64,000 nt of DNA from Rhodoblastus acidophilus (GTDB taxonomy: Bacteria > Pseudomonadota > Alphaproteobacteria > Rhizobiales > Beijerinckiaceae). The notes under the pieces were generated by a model. The model saw only the letters and a program-made list of their open reading frames with translations. It did not search any database and was not told the origin of the DNA. A program made the position numbers and the translations under genes. Location: positions 580,662 through 644,661 of the forward strand of contig NZ_FYDG01000002.1 in NCBI RefSeq assembly GCF_900187365.1. Direction: 5' to 3'. This document shows positions 39,640 through 48,415 of this stretch, piece by piece (position 1 is the first letter of the stretch; the number at the start of each line of letters is the position of its first letter).

Positions 39640-40833
39640 ATGTCCGGTTTCCGCACCCTCGATTCCGCCGATCTCAAGGGCAAGCGCGTGCTTGTCCGCG
39701 TCGACCTCAACGTCCCCATGGAGGGCGGCAAGGTCACGGACGCCACCCGCATCGAGCGCATCCTGCCCACCCTGAACGAAATTTCGCAAAAGGGCGGCAA
39801 GGTCGTCCTGCTCGCCCATTTCGGCCGGCCGAAGAACGGCCCGGACGAGGCCAATTCGTTAAAACCCGTCGCGAGCGCATTGGCGCAGCATCTCGGCAAG
39901 CCCGTCGCCTTCGCCTCCGATTGCATCGGCCCCGTCGCGGTCGAAGCGGTCAACGCGCTGAAGGACGGCGAATTCCTGCTTCTCGAAAACACCCGCTTCC
40001 ACAAGGGCGAGGAAAAGAACGACCCCGCCGTGATCGACGGCCTCGCCGCGCTCGGCGACATCTATGTCAACGACGCTTTTTCGGCCGCGCACCGCGCCCA
40101 CGCCTCGACCGAAGGGCTGGCGAAGAAGCTGCCGGCCTATGCGGGCCGCGCCATGCAGGCCGAAGTCGAGGCTCTGTCCAAGGCGCTGGAAAACCCGGCG
40201 CGCCCCGTGGCCGCCGTCGTCGGCGGCGCCAAGGTTTCGACCAAGCTGGAGCTTTTGGGCAATCTCACCAAAAAGGTGGATTTCCTGATCATCGGCGGCG
40301 GCATGGCCAACACGTTCCTGGCCGCGCAGGGCAAGAACGTGGGAAAATCGCTGTGCGAGCATGACCTGCTCGACACCGCCCGCGAAATTCTGAACAACGC
40401 CGCCGCGAACAAGTGCCGGATCGTGCTGCCGGTGGACGCCGTGGTGGCGCAGGAATTCAAGGCGCACGCCGCCTCCAAGGTGGTCGGCGTCGATCAGGTT
40501 GGGGAAGCCGACATGATCCTCGACGCTGGCCCGCAATCGGTGTCGGAAGTCGAGAAGGTTCTGGGCGAGGCGAAAACGCTGGTGTGGAACGGCCCGTTCG
40601 GCGCGTTCGAGCTGGAGCCGTTCGACGCCGCCACCAACGCCGTGGCCAAATTCGCCGCGCGCCTGACCGGCGAAGGCAAGCTGCTGACGGTCGCCGGCGG
40701 CGGCGACACGGTGGCGGCGCTGAACCATGCCGGCGTCGCGGAAAAGTTCACCTATGTCTCGACCGCCGGCGGCGCCTTCCTGGAATGGCTCGAAGGCAAG
40801 GTGCTGCCCGGCGTCGAAGCGATCCGCGCGTGA
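39640..40833 (+). CDS. pgk: Phosphoglycerate kinase
   Basis: Transfers phosphate between 1,3-bisphosphoglycerate and ADP. The 397-aa protein has [18 protein letters not shown], the substrate-binding [11 protein letters not shown], and the nucleotide-binding [15 protein letters not shown] and [16 protein letters not shown] motifs. Length normal. ATG start 72 bp after gap, beyond its terminator, so a promoter may lie in that short gap. A hypothetical gene follows. Confidence 0.97.
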   Translation: MSGFRTLDSADLKGKRVLVRVDLNVPMEGGKVTDATRIERILPTLNEISQKGGKVVLLAHFGRPKNGPDEANSLKPVASALAQHLGKPVAFASDCIGPVAVEAVNALKDGEFLLLENTRFHKGEEKNDPAVIDGLAALGDIYVNDAFSAAHRAHASTEGLAKKLPAYAGRAMQAEVEALSKALENPARPVAAVVGGAKVSTKLELLGNLTKKVDFLIIGGGMANTFLAAQGKNVGKSLCEHDLLDTAREILNNAAANKCRIVLPVDAVVAQEFKAHAASKVVGVDQVGEADMILDAGPQSVSEVEKVLGEAKTLVWNGPFGAFELEPFDAATNAVAKFAARLTGEGKLLTVAGGGDTVAALNHAGVAEKFTYVSTAGGAFLEWLEGKVLPGVEAIRA

Positions 40834-40837
40834 AAAA

Positions 40838-41383
40838 ATGCTCGCGCCGCGCCTGACCGTTTCGGAACTCGGCGAGTTCATCGGGCTTTGCCTCGCGACC
40901 GCGTCCCATGTGGTCGCCTCGGGGCAAAGCCGCACGCCGATGCTGATCGAGCGGGAGGCGGGTTTGCTGTCGGGCGCCAAGGTCGCCACGCGCGGCATTA
41001 CGGTCCGCGACGCTCCCAACCCGGAGGTCGCGGCCAGCCAGAGCATGCTGATCGCGCAATCGGAATATTCCAGGCGCCTGCCCGAGGCGCGCTGCCTCGC
41101 CGCCGTGCTGTTCGTCGCCCATCGCGACCCCGGCGAGGGCGCCTGGCGGCCGGCCATTCTGGTCCGGGCCGGCGCCGCCAAACTGCAAAAAGAATATTTG
41201 GCTGTGCTGAATTTTAGCCAGGCCTGTTCAGGACAGCTGCAAGGATTTGAACAGCTGACCCTTGAAATCCCCAAGGAGCGCGGGCGCGATTTCGCCGCCG
41301 GCGAACGCGACGCGCTGATGGCAAGCATATGTAAAGGCAGGGATGAGGCGCCGGCAGAGATGCGACAGGCCGCCGCCTGGTGA
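40838..41383 (+). CDS. Hypothetical protein between pgk and fba
   Basis: A 181-aa protein I do not recognise. It is partly hydrophobic near the N-terminus (LGEFIGLCLATASHVVA), otherwise soluble. A gene of unknown function in this position occurs in some Rhizobiales. The ATG lies four bases after the pgk stop, suggesting coupling, although no strong ribosome-binding site is seen. The C-terminus (about 150-181) is charged. The fba gene starts 27 bp later. Confidence 0.65.
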   Translation: MLAPRLTVSELGEFIGLCLATASHVVASGQSRTPMLIEREAGLLSGAKVATRGITVRDAPNPEVAASQSMLIAQSEYSRRLPEARCLAAVLFVAHRDPGEGAWRPAILVRAGAAKLQKEYLAVLNFSQACSGQLQGFEQLTLEIPKERGRDFAAGERDALMASICKGRDEAPAEMRQAAAW

Positions 41384-41410
41384 ACCGACATCCGTCAAGG
41401 AGGACTTGTT

Positions 41411-42478
41411 ATGGCCCGTATTACCCTTCGCCAACTGCTCGATCACGCCGCCGAGCATGACTATGGCGTTCCCGCCTTCAACATCAACAATATGGAGCAG
41501 GCGCTCGCCATCATGGCGGCGGCGTCCGAACTCGACGCGCCCGTGATCATCCAGGCCTCGCGCGGCGCCCGCCAGTACGCCAACGACGTCATGCTCAAGC
41601 ACATGATGGACGCCTGCGCCGAAATCTATCCGCAGATTCCGATCTGCGTGCATCAGGACCACGGCAACGGCCCGGCCACCTGCTTCACCGCCATGCAGGC
41701 GGGCTTCACCTCGGTGATGATGGACGGCTCGCTCAAGGAAGACGGCAAGACCCCCGCCGACTGGAGCTACAACGTCAACATCACCAAATATGTCACCGAT
41801 ATGGCCCATCTCGGCGGCATTTCCGTCGAGGGCGAGTTCGGCGTGCTCGGCTCGCTGGAGACCGGCGAGGGCGAGAAGGAAGACGGCCACGGTTTTGAGG
41901 GCAAGCTGTCGCACGACCAGCTCGTCACCAATCCCGACGAAGCCATCAAATTCGTCAAGGCGACCGGCGTGGACGCGCTGGCCATCGCCATGGGCACCTC
42001 GCATGGCGCGTATAAATTCACCCGCAAGCCCGACGGCGCCATCCTCGCCATGCACGTGATCGAGGAAATCCACCAGAAGATGCCGGGCCTGCATATGGTG
42101 ATGCACGGCTCGTCCTCGGTGCCGCAGGACTTGCAGGACATCATCAACGCCTATGGCGGCAAAATGCCGCAGACCTGGGGCGTGCCGGTCGAGGAAATCC
42201 AGCGCGGCATCAAGCACGGCGTGCGGAAAATCAACATTGACACCGACAACCGCATGGCCATCACCGGCGCCATCCGCAAGGTGCTGACCGAAAACCCCGC
42301 TGAATTCGACCCGCGCAAATATCTGAAGCCCGCCAGCGACGCGATGCAGAAAATCTGCAAGCAGCGCATGCAGGAGTTCAACACGGCGGGACAGGCGTCC
42401 AAGATCAAGCGCGTGTTCACGCTCGGCGAAATGGCCAAGCGTTACGCGTCCGGCGAACTGGCCCCCAAGGTCGCCTGA
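41411..42478 (+). CDS. fba: Class II fructose-bisphosphate aldolase (CbbA/FbaA type)
   Basis: Zn-dependent aldolase of glycolysis and the Calvin cycle. The 355-aa protein belongs to the CbbA-like subtype: [29 protein letters not shown] contains the metal-binding His and catalytic Asp, with [25 protein letters not shown] and [19 protein letters not shown] further on. ATG with AAGGAGG upstream. A strong terminator follows. Subtype suggests, but does not prove, a Calvin-cycle background. Confidence 0.97.
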   Translation: MARITLRQLLDHAAEHDYGVPAFNINNMEQALAIMAAASELDAPVIIQASRGARQYANDVMLKHMMDACAEIYPQIPICVHQDHGNGPATCFTAMQAGFTSVMMDGSLKEDGKTPADWSYNVNITKYVTDMAHLGGISVEGEFGVLGSLETGEGEKEDGHGFEGKLSHDQLVTNPDEAIKFVKATGVDALAIAMGTSHGAYKFTRKPDGAILAMHVIEEIHQKMPGLHMVMHGSSSVPQDLQDIINAYGGKMPQTWGVPVEEIQRGIKHGVRKINIDTDNRMAITGAIRKVLTENPAEFDPRKYLKPASDAMQKICKQRMQEFNTAGQASKIKRVFTLGEMAKRYASGELAPKVA

Positions 42479-42500
42479 CACTTCCGCATTCGTCCTGACG

Positions 42501-42531
42501 TGGGGTCGCGGCTTGCCGCGGCCCCATTTTT
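42501..42531 (+). terminator. Intrinsic terminator of fba
   Basis: An 11-bp stem (TGGGGTCGCGG/CCGCGGCCCCA, one G-U pair) with CTTG loop ends in five T residues, 22 bases past the fba stop. Confidence 0.9.
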
Positions 42532-42601
42532 GCCGTCAAATGCCGGTGTAAAAGCCTCGCCGTGACAACGAACGAAGCAAGCAAATAACCGCTCTCCATA
42601 C

Positions 42602-42687
42602 CGTCATTGCGAGCAAAGCGAAGCAATCCAGGCCTCGCACGCGACGGGGAAGCGCAGGTTTTCTGGATGGCTTCGCTCCGCTCGCAA
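42602..42687. repeat. Dispersed palindromic intergenic repeat
   Basis: CGTCATTGCGAGCAAAGCGAAGCAATCCAG, then a spacer, then the inverted CTGGATGGCTTCGCTCCGCTCGCAA form a long imperfect palindrome. This consensus is well known as a dispersed repeat in many bacteria; the right arm has decayed (GATGG for GATTG and a lost TGACG). Frames reading ERSEAIQ or LLRFARND across it are not genes. Confidence 0.85.
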
Positions 42688-42711
42688 GCACGGCATCGAA
42701 ATTGAGCCTCA

Positions 42712-43335
42712 ATGACTGACTTCATCCGCCCGCGTCTCTATCTCATTACGCCCCCGCTCGCCTCGGCTGACGAGTTCGCGCCCAAGCTGGAAAAGGCCCT
42801 GGCCTCGGGCGACGTCGCCTGCGTGCTGCTGCGTTTCGCCACGGCGGACGAGGGCGCGCGCAAGAAGATCGCCAAGGCGCTGGCGCCGATCGTCCAGAAG
42901 GCCGAAGCCGCCGCGCTGGCGCTGGACGACGCGCAGTTGGTGGGCCGCGCGGGTCTCGACGGCGCCCATATCACCGGCGCGGGCGAAAATTTCGACGACG
43001 CGCTGGAGCGGCTCAAGCCCGACCGCATCGTCGGCGTCGGCGGCCTCGACAGCCGCGACGCCGCCATGACCATCGGCGAGACCGATGTCGATTACCTGCT
43101 GTTCGGCGCGCTCGACCCCGAGGACAATGACGCTGCGGCGACGCTGGAATGGACGGCGTGGTGGGCCGAGGTGTTCAACGTGCCCTGCGTCGGCGTCGCC
43201 CATGCGTCCGGCGAAGTCGAGGCGCTGGCGACATCCGGCGCCGAATTTTTGGGCCTTGGCCCGCGCTTTTTCGACGAGCCCACCGAGATCGCCGCCGCCC
43301 AGGCCGTGATCGACGCGCTGGAGCCGGAAAGTTGA
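42712..43335 (+). CDS. ThiE-like (thiamine phosphate synthase fold) protein
   Basis: A 207-aa TIM-barrel protein resembling thiamine phosphate synthase at the N-terminus (RPRLYLITPPLASADEF). The usual ThiE motifs are altered: DGAHITGAGENF instead of DGVHLGQ-D, VGVGGLDSRDAAM without the usual Ser, and DYLLFGALDPEDNDAA in place of GP-F-T-TK. It may not be a catalytic ThiE. It lies between fba and a Sel1 protein, a recurrent Rhizobiales order, and its stop overlaps the next start (TTGA). Confidence 0.7.
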   Translation: MTDFIRPRLYLITPPLASADEFAPKLEKALASGDVACVLLRFATADEGARKKIAKALAPIVQKAEAAALALDDAQLVGRAGLDGAHITGAGENFDDALERLKPDRIVGVGGLDSRDAAMTIGETDVDYLLFGALDPEDNDAAATLEWTAWWAEVFNVPCVGVAHASGEVEALATSGAEFLGLGPRFFDEPTEIAAAQAVIDALEPES

Positions 43336-44246
43336 GACGTCAGGCCGCTCTGCTGCTTGCGCTCGCCGCCGCGTCCGCGCCCGCCTGGGCGGAAGGACCG
43401 GCGCCGGCCGCCGCGCCGGATCTGGCCTTTGGCGCCTATCAGCGCGGCTATTACCAGACCGCCTTTGCCGAGGCGATGAAGCGCCTGGACAAGAACTCCC
43501 GCGACGCCGCCGCCATGACCCTGGTCGCCGAACTGCAGGCGCAGGGCCTGGGCGTGAAGCAGAACATGACGGAGGCGCTGCGCTGGTATCGGCTCGCGGC
43601 GGCGCAGGGCGACAAGAATTCGCAATTCGCGCTGGCGCTGGCGAAGCTCGCCGGCAAGGACGGCCCCCGCGACGTGTCCGGCGCCCGCGCCCTGCTGGAG
43701 AAGGCGGCGGCGCAAAACCACGCCGGCGCCTGGCTGCAACTGGGCATATTGGCGCTGGAGGGCAATGGCGTCGCGGCGGATTTCGCCAAGGCGGCGGAAC
43801 ACTTCCGGCGCGCGGCCGACCTCGCCGACCCCGAGGCCGCCTATTCGCTCGGCCTGCTCTACCGCGAGGGCCGGGGCGTGGAACGCGACCCGCAACAGGC
43901 CGCCGCCTGGCTCAAACGCGCCGCCGAAGGCGGATTTCTCGCGGCGCAGGTCGAATATGGCATCCTGCTGTTCAACGGCGACGGCGTGCCCGCCGACGAG
44001 GCCGGCGGCGCCAGATGGCTGATCCGCGCCGCCAACCGCGACAATCCCGTGGCGCAGAACCGCTTGGCGCGGCTGCTGTTTTTCGGGCGCGGCGTCAAGC
44101 AGGACCGGGTCGAGGCGGCCAAATGGAACATTCTCGCCGCCGCCGCCGGCCTGCGCGATCCGCGCCTTGACGGCGAATCCAACAAGCTGACGCCGGACGA
44201 GCGCCGCAAAGTCGAGGCGGCGCTGAAAATCTATCTTGGAAAGTAA
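43332..44246 (+). CDS. Sel1-repeat (TPR-like) exported protein
   Basis: A 304-aa protein with signal peptide (RRQAALLLALAAASAPAWA) and then Sel1-like repeats, for example ALRWYRLAAAQGDKNSQFALA, AAEHFRRAADLADPEAAYSLGLLYREGRGV and AAWLKRAAEGGFLAAQVEYGILLFNGDGV. Such repeats form alpha-solenoids for protein binding in the envelope. Start is TTG overlapping the ThiE-like stop, with GGAG eight bases upstream. Partner unknown. Confidence 0.87.
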   Translation: MRRQAALLLALAAASAPAWAEGPAPAAAPDLAFGAYQRGYYQTAFAEAMKRLDKNSRDAAAMTLVAELQAQGLGVKQNMTEALRWYRLAAAQGDKNSQFALALAKLAGKDGPRDVSGARALLEKAAAQNHAGAWLQLGILALEGNGVAADFAKAAEHFRRAADLADPEAAYSLGLLYREGRGVERDPQQAAAWLKRAAEGGFLAAQVEYGILLFNGDGVPADEAGGARWLIRAANRDNPVAQNRLARLLFFGRGVKQDRVEAAKWNILAAAAGLRDPRLDGESNKLTPDERRKVEAALKIYLGK

Positions 44247-44253
44247 CGGCGCG

Positions 44254-44862
44254 ATGACGGACGCCAACGAAAAAACCCTGCTCACTTATGACGACAACGT
44301 GCGCGCCTATGTCGAGGGCACGGCGCAGGCGGTGAGCGGCGCGCCGAAAGACTGGATGGACCGCGCGCTCGACGGCCTCGCGCCCGACGCGCGGATCCTG
44401 GAGATCGGCAGCGCCTTCGGCCGCGACGCCGCCTATATCGCCTCGAAAAATTTCACCGTCGAATGCACCGACGCCACCCCCGGCTTCGTCTCCGAACTTT
44501 TGGCGCGGGGGTTTTCGGCCCGGCTGTTCAATGTGCTGACCGACCCGTTCGACGGCGCCTACGATCTCATCCTCGCCAACGCCGTGCTGCTGCATTTCGA
44601 CCGCGCGCAACTGCCTTTCGTGCTCGAAAAGGCGCGCGCCGCGCTGAAACCCGCCGGACGCCTCGCGTTCAGCCTCAAGGCCGGCGACGGCGAGGGCTGG
44701 TCCAGCGCCAAACTGGGCGCCCCGCGCTATTTCTGCTACTGGCGGGCCGAAAACCTCCCCGCCCTGCTGCGCGCCGCCGGCTTTGCGGACTGGTCGATCG
44801 TGGAGGCGCACACCAACCGCGCCCATGCCGACTGGATCTTCGTGGTTGCGACCGCGCCCTGA
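44254..44862 (+). CDS. Class I SAM-dependent methyltransferase
   Basis: A 202-aa Rossmann-fold methyltransferase: ILEIGSAFGRDAAYIAS is the SAM-binding motif I, and DLILANAVLLHFDRAQLPFVLEKARAALKPAGRLAFSLK follows the usual post-motifs. Substrate not identifiable. Start chosen at ATG 44254, because the alternative TTG at 44236 lies inside the Sel1 gene's last codons. Likely cotranscribed with it. Confidence 0.85.
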   Translation: MTDANEKTLLTYDDNVRAYVEGTAQAVSGAPKDWMDRALDGLAPDARILEIGSAFGRDAAYIASKNFTVECTDATPGFVSELLARGFSARLFNVLTDPFDGAYDLILANAVLLHFDRAQLPFVLEKARAALKPAGRLAFSLKAGDGEGWSSAKLGAPRYFCYWRAENLPALLRAAGFADWSIVEAHTNRAHADWIFVVATAP

Positions 44863-44936
44863 CCCAATTTCCTTGACGCCGCAGCGCCCGCTTGGCACTT
44901 AGCACTCAACTTTCGTTCAATCCCCCCGGACCCGCC

Positions 44937-45728
44937 ATGATCAACTCCGCCCTGATGAATGTAATGACCGCCGCCGCCTTCAAGGCCGGCCGCGGGCTGA
45001 AGCGCGATTTCGGCGAGGTCGAGAATCTGCAGGTCTCGGTCAAGGGCCCCGGCGATTTCGTCACCATCGCCGACAAGAAATCGGAAAAGACCCTGTTCGA
45101 GGAACTGGCCAAGGCGCGGCCCGGCTACGGCTTCGTGCTGGAGGAGGGCGGCGTGGTCGAAGGCTCGGACAAGAGCCACATCTGGCACATCGACCCGCTC
45201 GACGGCACCACCAATTTCCTGCACGGCCTGCCGATCTTCGCCATTTCCATCGGCCTGGAGCGCGATGGCCAGATCGTCGCCGGTCTCGTCTACAATCCCG
45301 CCACCGATGATATTTTCGTCGCCGAACGCGGCGCCGGCGCCTATTACAACAACCGCCGCATCCGCGTCGCCGCGCGCCGCGACATGGCCGAGGGCCTGAT
45401 CGCCACCGGAATTCCGCCGCTCGCCAACGCCAAAATCCATCCCAAATTCAAGGCGGAGCTGTCCTCGGTGATGACCCGCGCCGGCGGCGTGCGCCGCCTC
45501 GGCGCGGCCTCGATCGACCTCGCCTTCGTCGCCGCCGGCCGCTTCGACGGCTATTGGGAGCGCGGTTTGAAAAGCTGGGACATGGCGGCGGGCCTGCTGC
45601 TGATCCGCGAGGCCGGCGGCTATGTCTCCGACGCCGACGGCGGCCAGAACATGCTGAAGACCGGCGGGGTTTGCGGCGGCAACGAATTCATCCACCGCCA
45701 ATTGCTCGATCTGCTGAAAAAAGCGTAA
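44937..45728 (+). CDS. suhB: Inositol monophosphatase family protein (SuhB-like)
   Basis: Mg-dependent phosphatase of 263 aa. The metal-binding motif is DPLDGTTNFLHGLP, and the C-terminal signature is WDMAAGLLLIREAGGYVSDADGG. An EEGG replaces the GEES motif usual in other bacteria, as in Rhizobiales relatives. It may act on inositol phosphate or serve as the SuhB partner of transcription elongation complexes. ATG 44937 chosen; the frame continues upstream without signal. Confidence 0.92.
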   Translation: MINSALMNVMTAAAFKAGRGLKRDFGEVENLQVSVKGPGDFVTIADKKSEKTLFEELAKARPGYGFVLEEGGVVEGSDKSHIWHIDPLDGTTNFLHGLPIFAISIGLERDGQIVAGLVYNPATDDIFVAERGAGAYYNNRRIRVAARRDMAEGLIATGIPPLANAKIHPKFKAELSSVMTRAGGVRRLGAASIDLAFVAAGRFDGYWERGLKSWDMAAGLLLIREAGGYVSDADGGQNMLKTGGVCGGNEFIHRQLLDLLKKA

Positions 45729-46071
45729 GCGCGACGCCGGAACTTCGCATTCCCTCGCCACGACGGCGGCGCACGTCGTTCGATCATGCGCCGCCCTCGT
45801 CTCGTCCCTGCCTCGTCCCCCTGTCTCGCAACCGTCCGTTGCGGCGCAACATCGGCCGCGCGCCGATTCAGGCCGCCGCCAGCAAGAACCGGCGGGCGGT
45901 CGAGGAGAGTCATTTCGCGCCTTGAGACGAATTTCCCAAGAATGGCCATGGTTTGAGCGTCTACGTCCCCCGGCTTTAGCCATACGGGGGCGTAGCGGGG
46001 CATAACTCCCCGCCGACCTTGGCGCCGTGCGCCTCCCCTGATAGACACGGCCATTGACAGGAGAGCCGCCG
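45729..46071. other. 343-bp gap before the MotA-like gene
   Basis: No gene is apparent. The right half carries two consecutive hairpins (45961-45995 and 45995-46013) just upstream of the MotA-like gene, described as a separate feature. Confidence 0.5.
45961..46013 (+). promoter_or_regulatory. Tandem hairpins in the leader of the MotA/OmpA-like pair
   Basis: Stem 1 pairs CTACG-(T)-CCCCC with GGGGG-CGTAG across 45961-45995. Stem 2 pairs GCGGGG with CCCCGC (45995-46013), loop CATAACT. They end about 58 bp before the start codon. No T-run follows, so a structured leader or processing signal is more likely than a terminator. Confidence 0.35.
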
Positions 46072-46947
46072 ATGACGTCAAGCGACCCGTACCGCCTGAC
46101 ACCGCCCACAATGTTTCTGGTGCGGATAGGTGTGTTCCTGACCCTGATCGGCTTCATCGGTTTCATCCTCAACAAGCAGATCAAGGTCGCCTTTTTCGCC
46201 AATCCCGGCCTCAACGGCCTCATCCTCGGCGTCGAACTGTTCGGCATCGTCCTGGCGATCTCCCAGGTGGCGCGGCTCTACCGCGAAATCGCCTGGGTCG
46301 CCGGCGAAAGCGCGCGCGACCCGATCCTGCTCGCCCCGATGGCGCGCATCCTGTCCGCGCGAGGCGACGCGCCGCTGACGCAGTCGCTGCTGCGGCATGT
46401 GCTGGACTCGCTGGCCACGCGCCTCGACGAATCCCGCGAGACTTCGCGCTATCTCACGGGCCTGATGGTGTTTCTCGGCCTGCTCGGCACGTTCTGGGGC
46501 CTGCTCGAAACGGTCGGCTCGATCGGCGCCGTGATCAGCTCGCTGCAGGGCGGCTCGGAAATGGCCTCGCTGTTCAACGATCTGAAAACCGGGCTGGCGC
46601 GGCCGCTGTCGGGCATGAGCCTCGCCTTCACCAGCTCGCTGTTCGGCCTCGCCGGCTCGCTGGTGCTCGGCTTCCTCGATTTGCAGGCGGGACAGGCGCA
46701 GAGCCGGTTTTACACCGAGCTTGAAGACCGGCTGTCGGCCGAGGTGGACATCGAACCTTTCGCGCCGGCCGCGGCCAGTCATGATTCCATCCAGCATCTC
46801 GCCGCCGGCGTGCATTCGATGGTGCAGCACATGCGTCAGGAGCAGCAATTGATCCGCGACTGGGTCGAGGCGCAGGCCGAGCGGCAGGAATTGCTGCAGG
46901 CCTCGATCGACAGCCTGTTCGTCGCGCGGGAGAGGGAGCCGCGCTGA
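46072..46947 (+). CDS. MotA/TolQ/ExbB-like membrane protein
   Basis: A 291-aa protein with an N-terminal pair of helices (FLVRIGVFLTLIGFIGFIL and LNGLILGVELFGIVLAI) and a later pair (LTGLMVFLGLLGTFWGLLETVG and PLSGMSLAFTSSLFGLAGSLVLGFLDL) that contain the TolQ/MotA proton-channel signature. A long C-terminal helix follows. It is coupled by stop-start overlap to an OmpA-domain protein, so the two probably form an energised envelope complex like MotAB or TolQR-Pal. AGGAG upstream of the ATG. Confidence 0.87.
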   Translation: MTSSDPYRLTPPTMFLVRIGVFLTLIGFIGFILNKQIKVAFFANPGLNGLILGVELFGIVLAISQVARLYREIAWVAGESARDPILLAPMARILSARGDAPLTQSLLRHVLDSLATRLDESRETSRYLTGLMVFLGLLGTFWGLLETVGSIGAVISSLQGGSEMASLFNDLKTGLARPLSGMSLAFTSSLFGLAGSLVLGFLDLQAGQAQSRFYTELEDRLSAEVDIEPFAPAAASHDSIQHLAAGVHSMVQHMRQEQQLIRDWVEAQAERQELLQASIDSLFVAREREPR

Positions 46948-47942
46948 TGGCGCTTTCGCGCGCGCGCCGGCGCGAATCCATGAATTATTGGCCCGGCTTC
47001 GTCGACGCGCTGTCGACCCTGCTGCTGGTCTTCACCTTCCTGCTGTCCGTCTTCGTGGTGGCGCAATATATCCTGTCGCGCGACGTCGGCGGCAAGGACA
47101 AGACCCTCTCCAAGCTCAACCGCCAGCTCGAAGAACTGACGGATCTGCTGACCCTGGAAAAAAGCAGCAAGACGGAGGCGCAGCGCAAGGTCGCCAGCCT
47201 GACCGCAACGCTGGAGGCGACCAAGCGCGACCGCGACGCGCTGGTGGCCAGCGCCGCCGCCGGCGGCGCCAATGCGGCCGAAGCGATCGACGCGCAAAAG
47301 CAGCTGTCCGCCAAGGCGCAATCGACCGTCGATCTGCTCAACCAGCAGATCGCCGCCCTGCGCAGCCAGCTCGCGGCGGTGCAGGAGGCGCTGTCGACGC
47401 AGGAGGCCAAGGACAAGGACAATCAGGCGCGCATCGCCGACCTGGGCTCGCGGCTGAACGTCGCGCTGGCGCAGAAGGTGCAGGAACTGGCGCGCTACCG
47501 CTCCGACTTCTTCGGCCGCCTGCGCGAAATCCTCGCCGACCGCCAGGATATGCAGGTGGTCGGCGACCGCTTCGTGCTGCCGACCGAAGTGCTGTTCGAC
47601 CGGGGGCGCGCCACGCTCTCGCTGGAGGGCCGGGGAGAAATCGACAAGATCGCCACAGCGCTGGTCGAGGTGCAGAGGGAGATTCCGCCGGAAATCCCCT
47701 GGGTGCTGCGCGTGGACGGCCATACCGACAAGAAGCCGATCCGCTCGGCGCCCTACAAGTCCAACTGGGACCTGTCGGCGGCGCGCAGCATCGCCGTGGT
47801 CGAATATCTGATCGGCAAGGGCATCGACTCCCGCCACATCCTCGCCGGCGCCTTCGGCGACCAGCAGCCGCTCGACGAGGGCGACAGCGAGGAGGCCCTG
47901 CGCAAGAACCGCCGCATCGAGTTGAAGATCACCGAGCGGTGA
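46947..47942 (+). CDS. OmpA/MotB-domain peptidoglycan-binding protein
   Basis: A 331-aa protein. One N-terminal membrane helix (GFVDALSTLLLVFTFLLSVFVVAQYIL) carries the Asp of MotB-type stators, then a long coiled coil (about 50-185) and a C-terminal OmpA-like domain (VLRVDGHTDKKPIRSAPYKSNWDLSAARSIAVVEYLI). It should anchor to peptidoglycan. Start overlaps the upstream stop (TGATG). Next gene overlaps by GTGA. Confidence 0.9.
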   Translation: MALSRARRRESMNYWPGFVDALSTLLLVFTFLLSVFVVAQYILSRDVGGKDKTLSKLNRQLEELTDLLTLEKSSKTEAQRKVASLTATLEATKRDRDALVASAAAGGANAAEAIDAQKQLSAKAQSTVDLLNQQIAALRSQLAAVQEALSTQEAKDKDNQARIADLGSRLNVALAQKVQELARYRSDFFGRLREILADRQDMQVVGDRFVLPTEVLFDRGRATLSLEGRGEIDKIATALVEVQREIPPEIPWVLRVDGHTDKKPIRSAPYKSNWDLSAARSIAVVEYLIGKGIDSRHILAGAFGDQQPLDEGDSEEALRKNRRIELKITER

Positions 47943-48415
47943 ACGCGCTACGGCCCTATCGGGCCTCCGATTGGCCCGAGGTTTTGGCGTTGTGGATCGA
48001 AGCCTGGACGCGCGCCCGCGCGGACATTGATTTTTCCGCGCGCGCGCCGTGGCTGGCGGAGTTGTTCGCCAAATCGCTCGCGGAGGGCGCGCGGATCGTC
48101 GTCGCCGAGGACGAAAGCGGTCTGGCCGGCTTCGTCCTGTTCGACCCCGCCCGCAAATGGTTGGAGCAGATCGCGGTTCATCCGCGCGCGCAAGGCGCGG
48201 GCGCGGCGCGCGAACTGATCGGCCACGCCAAAGCGGCCTGCCCCGCGGGACTGGCGCTGTCGGTCAACGCCGACAATTGTCGCGCCCTGGCGTTTTACGC
48301 CCGCGAGGGGTTTGCCAAAGAAGCCGAGGGCGTCAATCCGCTGTCGGGATTGCCGACGCTGCGCCTGCGCTGGACGCCCGTCACGCCGTCGCCAGCGCCT
48401 CAGCCCCCGCGTTGA
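47939..48415 (+). CDS. GNAT family N-acetyltransferase
   Basis: A 158-aa acetyltransferase with the acetyl-CoA-binding pattern (LEQIAVHPRAQGAGAARELIGHAKAAC) and the C-terminal NADNCRALAFYAREGFAKEAEG segment. Substrate unknown. GTG start overlaps the OmpA-domain gene stop. Its end overlaps the convergent ABC transporter gene by 35 bp. Confidence 0.87.
   Translation: MNALRPYRASDWPEVLALWIEAWTRARADIDFSARAPWLAELFAKSLAEGARIVVAEDESGLAGFVLFDPARKWLEQIAVHPRAQGAGAARELIGHAKAACPAGLALSVNADNCRALAFYAREGFAKEAEGVNPLSGLPTLRLRWTPVTPSPAPQPPR

Noticed and set aside
42417..42725. 102-codon minus-strand frame with ACERSEAIQ and LLRFARND segments
   Set aside because: These segments are the translation of the dispersed palindromic repeat, a known source of spurious genes.
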